A stretch of 6,327 nucleotides of DNA from JAHFUI01 sp041485905 (lineage in GTDB: Bacteria; Acidobacteriota; Vicinamibacteria; Vicinamibacterales; CAVVIG01): positions 1 through 6,327 of the forward strand of contig JBGPKK010000240.1 of NCBI GenBank assembly GCA_041485905.1, given 5' to 3'. Positions 1 to 5,283 of the stretch are shown one piece after another; the first letter of the stretch is position 1, and the number at the start of each line of letters is the position of its first letter. The notes beneath the pieces were generated by a model. The model worked only from the letters and a program-made list of their open reading frames with translations. It was not told the DNA's origin and searched no databases. A program made the position numbers and the translations under genes.

Positions 1-79
1 CCCCCCCGCGGGCGCGTGGATTGAAACTCGTTCTGCTCTTGCTGGGGAGCAGCACGGCCTGCTGTCGCGCCCCCCCGCG
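1..79 (+). CRISPR. Trailer end of a type I-C-like CRISPR array
   Basis: Bases 1-27 are the 3' part of a repeat cut by the window edge. They run from seven Cs through GCGGGCGCG to the ending TGGATTGAAAC, which is characteristic of type I-C repeats (established knowledge). A 36-nt spacer follows (28-63). A second repeat copy starts at 64 with GTCGCG, seven Cs and GCG, then loses similarity after 79. Overlaying the two copies gives a unit of about 33 nt with a 7-bp stem, CGCGCCC pairing with GGGCGCG. The TGGATTGAAAC end lies 5' of the spacer, where the crRNA handle should be, so transcription is inferred to be rightward, with the leader and any cas genes left of the window. A half-lost last repeat fits the leader-distal end. 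Only one spacer is visible, so the call rests on the repeat motif, spacer length and partial second copy. Confidence 0.82.
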
Positions 80-478
80 CGCGCCGTCGACGATGAGGCT
101 CGATCCGAGACCGAGGATCGTGGCGTGAGGGCCGTTCGCCGTCGAGATCTTCACTTTCGAGGTGTCGACCTTCAGGTGCACGACACCCGCCGCGTGGGCC
201 GCTTCGATGGCGTCGGTCAACTGGCGGGCAATCTCGACCCGCTCGTCCATTCCCATCGACGCCTGAGAGCCAAAGGCGGTCAGCGGCCAGCCCGCCACAT
301 ACTCGCTGGCGACGTACAGCAGCCCCTCGGCGGTCAGACCGGCATCGAGCAGCTTTCCGATGCTCGGATGCTGGATACGGGCGAGGGCAGGTTTCCAGTG
401 TTGATATCGCGACAGGACCACATCAACGGCGTCACGTGGACCCAGAATCTTGAGCGCCACATGTGACGATAGGAAACA
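80..478 (-). pseudogene. Serine/threonine protein kinase-like remnant, catalytically degenerate
   Basis: The minus-strand frame read from 478 downward gives an N-lobe beta-3 motif VALKIL with the usual lysine, then a helix-C-like stretch ending in ARIQHPSIGKLLDAG, the hinge-like LLYVASEYVAGWPL, and the helix E pattern ARQLTDAIEAAHAAGVVH. This order matches bacterial Hanks-type kinases. Active-site positions are changed: the HRD-x-K-xx-N loop reads HLKVDTSK, and the DFG position reads LGLG. An in-frame TAG at 479-481 lies just upstream, and no glycine-rich loop is readable before the VALKIL strand in any of the three frames back to the toxin gene. A GTG at 458-460 is the only obvious possible start. 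Recognisable kinase sequence stops where the CRISPR terminal repeat begins, although the frame stays open into the array. It is best read as a decayed gene fragment; a truncated pseudokinase is the alternative. Confidence 0.68.
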
Positions 479-573
479 CTAGCGGGGTGTCGGCTGGTTG
501 ACGGAATGCCCGTTCTCGGACGCGGCCGCGCGCCCCTCCGGCCACAGAACTCGACAATCCGATTCGTCCAGTG

Positions 574-1080
574 TTACCGCTGCTTGAGGATCGCGCGTAC
601 GTCTTTGAGCAAGACGAACAAGTGGTACGGGTCGGTTGGAGCCGGTAAGAAACCAAATCGCTCGTAGAAGGCTCGCGCGTCGTCGTCCTTGGCGTGTACG
701 GCCATCGCGCGGATACCAGCGATGTCGGCGGCGTGGAGCGTCCGCAGCATGGCGTCTTTGAGTAGCCCCGAACCGAGCCCTTTGCGCTGCCAATTCGCGG
801 CGACCGCCAGACGCGCAAGCAGCATCAGCGGAATCGGATGCCTGGCGAGTCCCCTTCCGAGACGTTGGGGCGCGTCGTCGTACTCGACCTGCGCGACGAC
901 AAGCGTGTAGAACCCTACGATCTCGTCGCCCACCAGCGCGACGTAGGTTTGTGAGGCTTCGGCCTGCTGGTTCTGGAACGCGTAGCGGACCAGGAAGCGA
1001 TTCAGCACCTCCTGCCCGCAATCAAACAGATCGATCTGGTGATCGCGGCGCAGCTTTTCGATCCGCGGCCGGTCGTTCAT
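574..1080 (-). CDS. GNAT-family acetyltransferase toxin, TacT-like
   Basis: This 168-aa GNAT protein has the hallmarks of TacT-class type II toxins, which acetylate the amino group of aminoacyl-tRNAs and stop translation (established for the family). It shows the N-terminal FDCGQEVLNRFL motif (about residues 19-30) followed by an AFQNQQAEASQTYVAL strand. The acetyl-CoA pyrophosphate loop is at 90-105 (QRKGLGSG within LARLAVAANW-QRKGLGSG). The C-terminal AFYERFGF carries Tyr139, at the expected place of the catalytic tyrosine. Length is normal for the family. The ATG overlaps the antitoxin stop as ATGA (1077-1080). There is no clear Shine-Dalgarno in front of it, so translation is probably coupled to the antitoxin. 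All expected motifs are present, so it looks intact. The activity and its tRNA targets are inferred. Confidence 0.9.
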   Translation of the reverse strand: MNDRPRIEKLRRDHQIDLFDCGQEVLNRFLVRYAFQNQQAEASQTYVALVGDEIVGFYTLVVAQVEYDDAPQRLGRGLARHPIPLMLLARLAVAANWQRKGLGSGLLKDAMLRTLHAADIAGIRAMAVHAKDDDARAFYERFGFLPAPTDPYHLFVLLKDVRAILKQR

Positions 1081-1361
1081 TTACGCCGACGCTCGAACAC
1101 GCTCGGCGTCTGCAGGAGCTTCTTCAAACCTGGGTTCTGACGCGCAGGCGCATCGAGCGCGGCTTGGAATGCAGCCCAACGCTCGGCATCGAGACCGAAG
1201 CGTTGGCGATCCGGCAGTGTCTCCTCGGCTCGTGCAAGAGCGCTTTCAAGTACGAACTCGCTGACCGAACGCCTTGCCGCCGTGGCGGCGGACTGTAGGA
1301 CCCGTTTCGCAGAACGCGTCAGTCGAAGGTCAAGTTTCTCGGTCCGCGTAATCGTGGGCAT
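1077..1361 (-). CDS. DUF1778 ribbon-helix-helix antitoxin, TacA-like
   Basis: This 94-aa protein is the antitoxin partner of the GNAT toxin immediately downstream. Residues 5-15 (RTEKLDLRLTR) form the DNA-binding beta strand. Residues 16-47 form the two helices of the ribbon-helix-helix fold, including the family-typical SVSEFVLESALARAEE. Residues 50-94 (RFGLDAERWAAFQAALD, then NPGLKKLLQTPSVFE) match the DUF1778 toxin-wrapping tail. In characterised TacAT pairs this tail blocks the acetyltransferase, and the complex represses its own promoter. The start ATG at 1359-1361 has a good GGAG box (1369-1372) 7 nt upstream. The gene precedes its toxin and overlaps it by 4 nt, the normal order for this class. 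Two palindromes upstream are probable operators. Nothing looks truncated. Confidence 0.9.
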   Translation of the reverse strand: MPTITRTEKLDLRLTRSAKRVLQSAATAARRSVSEFVLESALARAEETLPDRQRFGLDAERWAAFQAALDAPARQNPGLKKLLQTPSVFERRRK

Positions 1362-1381
1362 GCTGTTTCTCCGTTCCCTTT

Positions 1382-1414
1382 ATGGTAGCAGGTCTGCCAG
1401 ACATTGTCATGACA
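1382..1414 (-). promoter_or_regulatory. Toxin-antitoxin promoter with two operator palindromes
   Basis: On the minus strand, ATGACA (1405-1410, 5/6 match to the -35 consensus) is followed after exactly 17 bp by TACCAT (1382-1387, 4/6 match to the -10 consensus). A TGC directly before the latter makes an extended -10. Two perfect inverted repeats sit on this promoter: TGTCATGACA at 1405-1414, covering the -35, and GTCTG-C-CAGAC at 1392-1402, inside the spacer. Placement over the -35 and spacer suits autorepression by the ribbon-helix-helix antitoxin. Transcription would start near 1375, leaving a leader of about 14 nt that just includes the GGAG box. Promoter and operators are read by eye; binding is inferred. 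Confidence 0.55.
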
Positions 1415-1583
1415 CCAGAATAGGCATGCGTCGTGAGGTGACCGGTGCCGACAGGTTGACGGGCAACCGCTGACCGAGGTAGTCCAAGTGTAGGATGCTG
1501 CCGAGCTTAGATGCCAAAATGGAAATTCCGGGATTGAACGTCATCGTGCGTGCGTCGGCTTTGATTGCGACAAGGGAGATACT
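1415..1583. other. Intergenic stretch between the TA promoter and the chimeric frame
   Basis: No gene is recognised here. A small hairpin with arms GGTTG (1454-1458) and CAACC (1464-1468) is visible, without a T-run. A minus-strand open frame crosses the stretch, but it has no recognisable family and no ribosome binding site that I could identify. The stretch ends in a strong plus-strand ribosome binding site (GGGAG, 1574-1578) five nt before the ATG at 1584. I could not find a convincing promoter for that start: a TTGACG at 1456-1461 lacks a good -10 at the right distance. Confidence 0.4.
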
Positions 1584-2195
1584 ATGAAACGCTACGTACT
1601 TCTCGTTGGTTCTATTCTGGTTGGTTCTGTTCTGGGTCTCGCCCACCTCGCGTTCGCCATTTCCGGTCTTCCAATAAGTGTTGCGACGGTCTGGGTTGAT
1701 GACTCCGGATCCGCCGGGCGAGAAGCTGTTCGAATTCCTCTGCATCGCATCGCCTTCATCGAAAAGGCGGGCACCGGCATCCGTCGCATGCGGGACGACG
1801 CCCGCGCGCACCGCTGTCCGTCACCGGTCTTTGCGGAAGGCACGTTTTTCACGGTGACGTTCCGGCCGAACCGGGCAGCTCGTGCCGCGACGGCCGCGGC
1901 GTCGGCACAGCCGGGAAGCACCCCGCAAGTCACCCGGCAAGTTACCCCGCAAGTCAGAGCGGTCCTCGTGCGGGCGGCCTCAGCCTCGACCCGTGACGAT
2001 CTGCAGAAAGCGGCAGGCATCGGTGATCGCGAGCACTTCCGCACACGGTATATGCTGCCGTTGCTCGCGGCTGGCTGGTTGGCGATGACGATTCCGCACA
2101 AGCCCCGCAGTTCGAAGCAGCGCTACCTGGTGACGCCGGAGGGCGAGGACGCGCTGCCCGCATCCTCTCCAGTTGCCAACGACGAGGAACGCTGA
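1584..2195 (+). pseudogene. Chimeric frame: signal-like N terminus joined to the C-terminal part of an AlbA_2/RecG-like ATP-binding regulator
   Basis: The 203-codon frame falls into two unlike parts. Residues 1-25 look like a signal peptide or membrane segment (MKRYVLLVGSILVG, then SVLGLAHLAFA) and have a strong GGGAG ribosome binding site. From about residue 53, HRIAFIEKAGTGIRRM followed by FAEGTFFTVTFRPN matches the end of the HATPase_c_4 part of 'ATP-binding / RecG-like' regulators. Next come TPQVTRQVTPQV (113-124), a repeat common in that family's linker, and a winged-helix-like tail (REHFRTRYMLPLLAAGWLAMTIP, written here as 148-157 REHFRTRYML and 158-170) ending KPRSSKQRYLVT. The upstream AlbA_2 and ATP-binding halves, several hundred residues in intact relatives, are absent. 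The C-terminal portion shows no internal stop. It is most likely a 5'-deleted gene fused to unrelated sequence. A short expressed protein cannot be excluded. Confidence 0.6.
1606..1635 (+). repeat. Two tandem 15-bp direct repeats
   Basis: TTGGTTCTATTCTGG (1606-1620) is followed at once by TTGGTTCTGTTCTGG (1621-1635), differing at one base. In the plus frame the pair encodes VGSIL-VGSVL inside the hydrophobic segment of the chimeric frame. The T/G-rich composition differs from the C/G-rich surroundings. It may be a minisatellite-type duplication or a trace of the rearrangement that made the chimera. Confidence 0.75.
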
Positions 2196-2444
2196 ATGGC
2201 GACGATCGACGTCGCCAAAGGCCGAGCTGGTATGGCCCGGAATGAACAACGAGGACGGGCGCTCGTAGAACCCGACGAGTGATGCTGCCCGGCGTGTCGT
2301 CAAGAGGTGACTGAGAGCTATCACGCGAATGCGAAGAAGCGATCCTCGACGATCTTGGTCAGGCAGATCGGGGGCGACACACCGCGAGCATAACAGGCGG
2401 TCCGAGAGCTGGAGTCGCCAAACCGCGGTACCCGTCTCCCTGCT
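2196..2444. other. Gene-poor gap between converging reading frames
   Basis: No recognised gene. Just after the stop at 2193-2195 is a perfect 7-bp inverted repeat, TGGCGAC (2197-2203) and GTCGCCA (2211-2217), with a 7-nt loop. It is not followed by a T-run, so an intrinsic terminator is doubtful. A 28-codon plus-strand frame (2196-2282) begins on the ATG immediately after that stop with a GAGGAA box in front. Its product (MATIDVAKGR...) resembles nothing I know. The remaining sequence to 2444 has no clear hairpin or terminator for the leftward gene ending at 2445. Confidence 0.4.
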
Positions 2445-3287
2445 CTACTTCCCAACCAGGTGCGGCACGTCCTGTTCGTTCTCGTTGCAGATGTAATCGA
2501 GAAGGTCCGTGTCGAGCACGATGAACTGATTGAGCCTCACGGTCCATGGCGCGCTATACGCCTTCAGATCGTTGACCGTGATGTCGATTTCCAGTTTCCC
2601 ATAGTTGACCCGGCGGAACCGCTCGGTCACTCGCGCCCCTTCGGTCAGCGGACTGCCATTGGCGTCAAGCCACAACCCGTCGCGGAATCCCGTGGTTTGC
2701 ACGACCAGCGTGTCGCCTTCCCACGTGCCCGAGGAGTACCCGACCCACGACGGATTCGGATCGACCGGTAAGGGCCGTCCGTCGGTGAAGACCTGCCGGT
2801 AGGTGGCGTTGTGCTCGTTAAGAATGACAAGAAGCCCAGGCGCCTGAACGATCTTCTTGAGCAACGCCATCGTGTGCAGCCTCACGATCCCGATGGGGAG
2901 ACAGAAGGAGGTCGGATCCTCTTTCCTGAGCTCCTCGGTGCGCTTTTTCGCGATGGCCGCCGCCCACGGAAGATACGGCAACCCGCCTTTGAGGCTCCAG
3001 CCGATGTTGATGAATTCCTGTCCGACCGGCATGTCGGCGCAACCGTCGGGAGGACACCGCCGGTTGTGCTCGACGTCCCACATGCCGGAGAAATCCGGCT
3101 TGCCGTCAGCCGTTCTCGGTGTGGGCGCGTCGAGATTCGGTCGGCCCGCTGATGTTCTGGGCACGCCGGTGGTTGGATAGTGCAACCACTGCGCGCCGAG
3201 TGAGGTCGATCGAACCGACACGACGGCCCACATGGCAACCACGCACATGAGCGTCGGACCGGCAAAGCGTCGCGTCTTCGCTGGCAT
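2445..3287 (-). CDS. Exported protein of the acidobacterial 'DGKPDFSGMW / WEGDTLV' family, function unknown
   Basis: This 280-aa protein has an N-terminal signal sequence (basic MPAKTRR, hydrophobic core, probable cleavage after LGA near residue 32), so it is predicted to act outside the cytoplasm. The body carries motifs shared with the 342-aa protein at the right of the window: DGKPDFSGMW (61-70), FCLPIGIVR (128-136), TWEGDTLVVQTTGF (188-201), TERFRRV (221-227) and PWTV (247-250), with a YIC end motif near 265-267. I know this family as abundant, uncharacterised secreted proteins of Acidobacteriota, often beside DUF6152. I cannot assign a reaction. The start at 3285-3287 is chosen because GGGAGG lies 6 nt upstream and the signal peptide follows. 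A longer in-frame start would run across the divergent promoter and overlap the neighbouring gene. The gene is divergent from the copper monooxygenase operon. Confidence 0.85.
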   Translation of the reverse strand: MPAKTRRFAGPTLMCVVAMWAVVSVRSTSLGAQWLHYPTTGVPRTSAGRPNLDAPTPRTADGKPDFSGMWDVEHNRRCPPDGCADMPVGQEFINIGWSLKGGLPYLPWAAAIAKKRTEELRKEDPTSFCLPIGIVRLHTMALLKKIVQAPGLLVILNEHNATYRQVFTDGRPLPVDPNPSWVGYSSGTWEGDTLVVQTTGFRDGLWLDANGSPLTEGARVTERFRRVNYGKLEIDITVNDLKAYSAPWTVRLNQFIVLDTDLLDYICNENEQDVPHLVGK

Positions 3288-3311
3288 GTCCACCTCCCGC
3301 GTGCCGGCGTG

Positions 3312-3317
3312 ATTGTA
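3312..3317 (-). promoter_or_regulatory. Candidate -10 box for the leftward secreted-protein gene
   Basis: On the minus strand 3317-3312 reads TACAAT, a 5/6 match to the -10 consensus, 25 nt upstream of the chosen ATG. No good -35 is present at 16-18 bp. Transcription would begin near 3305 and include the GGGAGG ribosome binding site. This is a weak call based on one hexamer and position. Confidence 0.35.
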
Positions 3318-3356
3318 TCGCCCTTTCAGACGCACAAAGAATCTGTCGTTTGCGAC

Positions 3357-3386
3357 CCCGGCCTGAGCGGCCGGGACAGCTATAAT
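3357..3386 (+). promoter_or_regulatory. Operon promoter: consensus -10 with an inverted repeat where the -35 should be
   Basis: TATAAT at 3381-3386 is a perfect -10 hexamer, 39 nt before the start codon of the cytochrome/monooxygenase gene. The -35 position (3358-3363) reads CCGGCC, nothing like the consensus. It lies instead inside a perfect inverted repeat, CCCGGCC (3357-3363) and GGCCGGG (3369-3375), with a 5-nt centre TGAGC. The geometry suggests a dimeric regulator bound at the -35, either activator or repressor. No T-run follows, so it does not look like a terminator. Regulation is inferred from layout only. Confidence 0.5.
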
Positions 3387-3425
3387 CGGGGCAATCGGTC
3401 CGCCGCTCGCTGAGAGGAGCTGTTT

Positions 3426-4814
3426 ATGAAGCGTGTTCATCTGGCTTCTTTGGTTGCCTGCTTGATAGCGGCTGCCTGGTCCCACTCGCTGCACCTGACC
3501 GCCCAAACGCCTGCCTCACCGACGTTCTACAACCAGGTGCTGCCGATCCTGCAGAAGAGCTGCCAGAGCTGCCATCGTCCCGGCCAGATCGCGCCGTTCT
3601 CCCTGTTGACGTACGACAGCACGCGCCCGTGGGCGAGGAGCATCAAGACCAAAGTCGAGAGCCGTCAGATGCCACCCTGGTTCGCGGACACGCAACACGG
3701 CGAATTCTCGAACAATCCGTCGCTGACGCCAGGCGAGATCGACCTCGTCGTGAAGTGGGTCGACGCGGGCGCCCCTGCCGGCGACCCCGCGGATGCGCCG
3801 CGGCCCGTCGAGTGGGCGCAGAACGGCTGGACGGTCAAGCCGGACTACGTCATGAAGGGCATGGAGTACCTGGTGCCGGCGCACGCACCCAAGAACGTCA
3901 TCGAGTGGGCAACCTACATCGTGCCGACGGGCCTCACGAAGGACACATGGATCACGTCGCTGGAGGTGAAACCGAGCGTGCTGCCGGTCACGCATCACAT
4001 CTGCATTTCGTTCGTCGAGCACGATCCCGGCGTCAAGTACAACGATCCCGTTTGGGTCGAACGGCAGCGAGACGCCGACGGCGTCGACCTGGCCCCCAAC
4101 GGCATCAACAATCTCCTGCCTCCGGGCACGAAGCCGGCGCGCCGCGTCACCACCGCCAGCGGCAACGACGGCTGCTACGTGCCCGGCAAGTCGTTCGAGG
4201 ACTACCGCGCCTTCGACGCGGCGAAGCTGATTCCGGCCGGCTCCGACATCTCCGTGCAGGTCCACTACACGCCAAACGGAACAGACGTCATCGACGCGCC
4301 GGAAATCGGCGTCACGATTGCGCAGCAACCGCCGCGGCGGATTTACATCTCATCGGGCACGTCGGCGCCGGGCGATCGCAAGCGGTTTGCGATTCCGCCG
4401 AACGATCCCAACTGGGCGAGCCCGACGGCCGAAGTCACCTTCGACGCCGACGCGGACCTGGTGTGGATGATGCCGCATATGCACGTCCGCGGGAAGGACA
4501 TGACCTACACGCTCGAGTATCCGGACGGTCGGAAACAAGTCGTGCTGAATGTTCCGCGCTACGACTTCAACTGGCAGCTCGGCTACAACCCGGCGACACC
4601 GATCAAGATCACGAAGGGCACGAAGCTCGTCGTATCCGCGCATTTCGACAATTCGGCGAGTAACCGGTTCAATCCCGATCCCAACCGAACCGTGTACATG
4701 GGCACCATGACGTGGGAGGAAATGATGTTTCCGTTCTTCAGCCTGGTGGTGGACCAAGGCGTCGACCCGAAGAAGATCATTAAAGGACGGATTGGTTCGG
4801 CGGGCGGCGCGTAA
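3426..4814 (+). CDS. Secreted monohaem cytochrome c / copper type II (PHM-like) monooxygenase fusion
   Basis: This 462-aa protein begins with a signal peptide (cleavage near LTAQ, residues 24-27). The haem-binding motif CQSCH (46-50) follows, with Met82 in RQMPP a candidate second haem ligand. The C-terminal two thirds match copper type II ascorbate-dependent monooxygenases (peptidylglycine hydroxylase fold). Likely ligands are all present: His190-His191 in VTHHICISF and His280 in SVQVHY for the first copper, and His351 and His353 in PHMHVRG plus Met433 in TWEEMM for the second. The family hydroxylates a C-H bond with O2 and external electrons; the fused haem domain could deliver them (inference). 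The substrate is unknown. Start: AGGAG (3415-3419) 6 nt before the ATG, with the signal peptide at the right place. It is the first gene of a rightward operon, 19 nt before the DUF6152 gene. Confidence 0.85.
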   Translation: MKRVHLASLVACLIAAAWSHSLHLTAQTPASPTFYNQVLPILQKSCQSCHRPGQIAPFSLLTYDSTRPWARSIKTKVESRQMPPWFADTQHGEFSNNPSLTPGEIDLVVKWVDAGAPAGDPADAPRPVEWAQNGWTVKPDYVMKGMEYLVPAHAPKNVIEWATYIVPTGLTKDTWITSLEVKPSVLPVTHHICISFVEHDPGVKYNDPVWVERQRDADGVDLAPNGINNLLPPGTKPARRVTTASGNDGCYVPGKSFEDYRAFDAAKLIPAGSDISVQVHYTPNGTDVIDAPEIGVTIAQQPPRRIYISSGTSAPGDRKRFAIPPNDPNWASPTAEVTFDADADLVWMMPHMHVRGKDMTYTLEYPDGRKQVVLNVPRYDFNWQLGYNPATPIKITKGTKLVVSAHFDNSASNRFNPDPNRTVYMGTMTWEEMMFPFFSLVVDQGVDPKKIIKGRIGSAGGA

Positions 4815-4833
4815 TAGACAGGGAGGACCGTAC

Positions 4834-5250
4834 ATGCGCACGAAGCTGGCGGCGATCATCGTCTTGGCTACTCTGGTGTCCGCGGCCGTGCCCGCGTGGG
4901 CGCACCACGCCTTTTCGGCCGAGTTCGACGCGAACAAGCCGGTCAAACTGCAAGGCACCGTCACGAAAATGGATTGGATCAATCCCCACGCGTGGATCTA
5001 CATCGACGTCAAAAAGCCGGACGGCACGGTGGAGAGATGGATGATTGAAGGCGGGACACCGAACGCGATGTTCCGCCGCGGCTTCACGAAGGATTCGCTG
5101 AAGGCGGGGACCGAGATCGTCGTTGACGGCTATCGGGCCAAGAACGGCACAATGCGGGCGAACGGGAGAGACCTCAAACTGCCCGATGGGCGCACGCTCT
5201 TCGTCGGTTCGTCGGGTACGGGCGCACCGGACGAGCGGCCGGAGAAATAG
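4834..5250 (+). CDS. DUF6152 family secreted protein
   Basis: The 138-aa precursor has a clear signal peptide with an AWA cleavage site (21-23), giving a mature protein of about 115 aa that begins HHAFSAEFD. The body shows DUF6152 landmarks: KLQGTVTKMDWINPHAWIYIDV (39-59; split as KLQGTVTKMD and WINPHAWIYI), EGGTPNAMFRRG (72-83), LKAGTEIVVDGY (89-100), ANGRDLKLPDGR (109-120) and the GSSGTGAP tail (125-132). The short beta-rich body suggests a small OB-like barrel (inference). Its function is unknown. The mature N-terminal His-His plus His52 in NPHAW would suit metal binding. The ATG at 4834 was preferred over the ATG 14 codons upstream because GGGAGG lies 7 nt before it and the signal peptide starts there. 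It is the middle gene of the operon, 19 nt after the copper protein and 33 nt before the next gene. Confidence 0.87.
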   Translation: MRTKLAAIIVLATLVSAAVPAWAHHAFSAEFDANKPVKLQGTVTKMDWINPHAWIYIDVKKPDGTVERWMIEGGTPNAMFRRGFTKDSLKAGTEIVVDGYRAKNGTMRANGRDLKLPDGRTLFVGSSGTGAPDERPEK

Positions 5251-5283
5251 CTGAACCTTGCACGCGTGAAAGAGAGGTAGCAG

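Noticed and set aside
125..466. Plus-strand 113-codon frame opposite the kinase remnant
   Set aside because: The minus strand reads as a recognisable kinase sequence over the same bases; the plus product has no recognisable features.
432..1021. Two other minus-strand frames overlapping the GNAT toxin
   Set aside because: Arg/Ala/Ser-rich shadows in alternate frames. The toxin frame contains the complete GNAT motif set.
1407..1811. Minus-strand 134-codon frame crossing the gap and the tandem repeat
   Set aside because: No known family, no ribosome binding site found, and it lies opposite the recognisable regulator C terminus for part of its length.
3288..3506. N-terminal extension of the leftward 280-aa gene giving a 353-aa protein
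   Set aside because: It would cross the divergent promoter and overlap the start of the copper gene. The internal ATG at 3287 has GGGAGG and is followed by a signal peptide.
3516..4328. Long minus-strand frame of 270 codons opposite the copper gene
   Set aside because: It is an Arg/Val-rich antisense shadow of GC-rich coding sequence, with no recognisable domain. The plus frame has clear motifs throughout.
3629..4663. Plus-strand frame of 344 codons inside the copper gene
   Set aside because: An Arg/His/Gly-rich out-of-frame shadow of the cytochrome/monooxygenase gene, with no motif and no ribosome binding site evidence.
4792..4833. Earlier start for the DUF6152 gene, overlapping the upstream gene
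   Set aside because: The 14 extra residues would precede the signal peptide, and the later ATG has the better ribosome binding site.
5261..5268. CACGCGTG palindrome between the DUF6152 gene and the next gene
   Set aside because: Eight bp of self-complementary GC-rich sequence is expected by chance here, and no promoter elements surround it in this 33-nt intra-operon gap.
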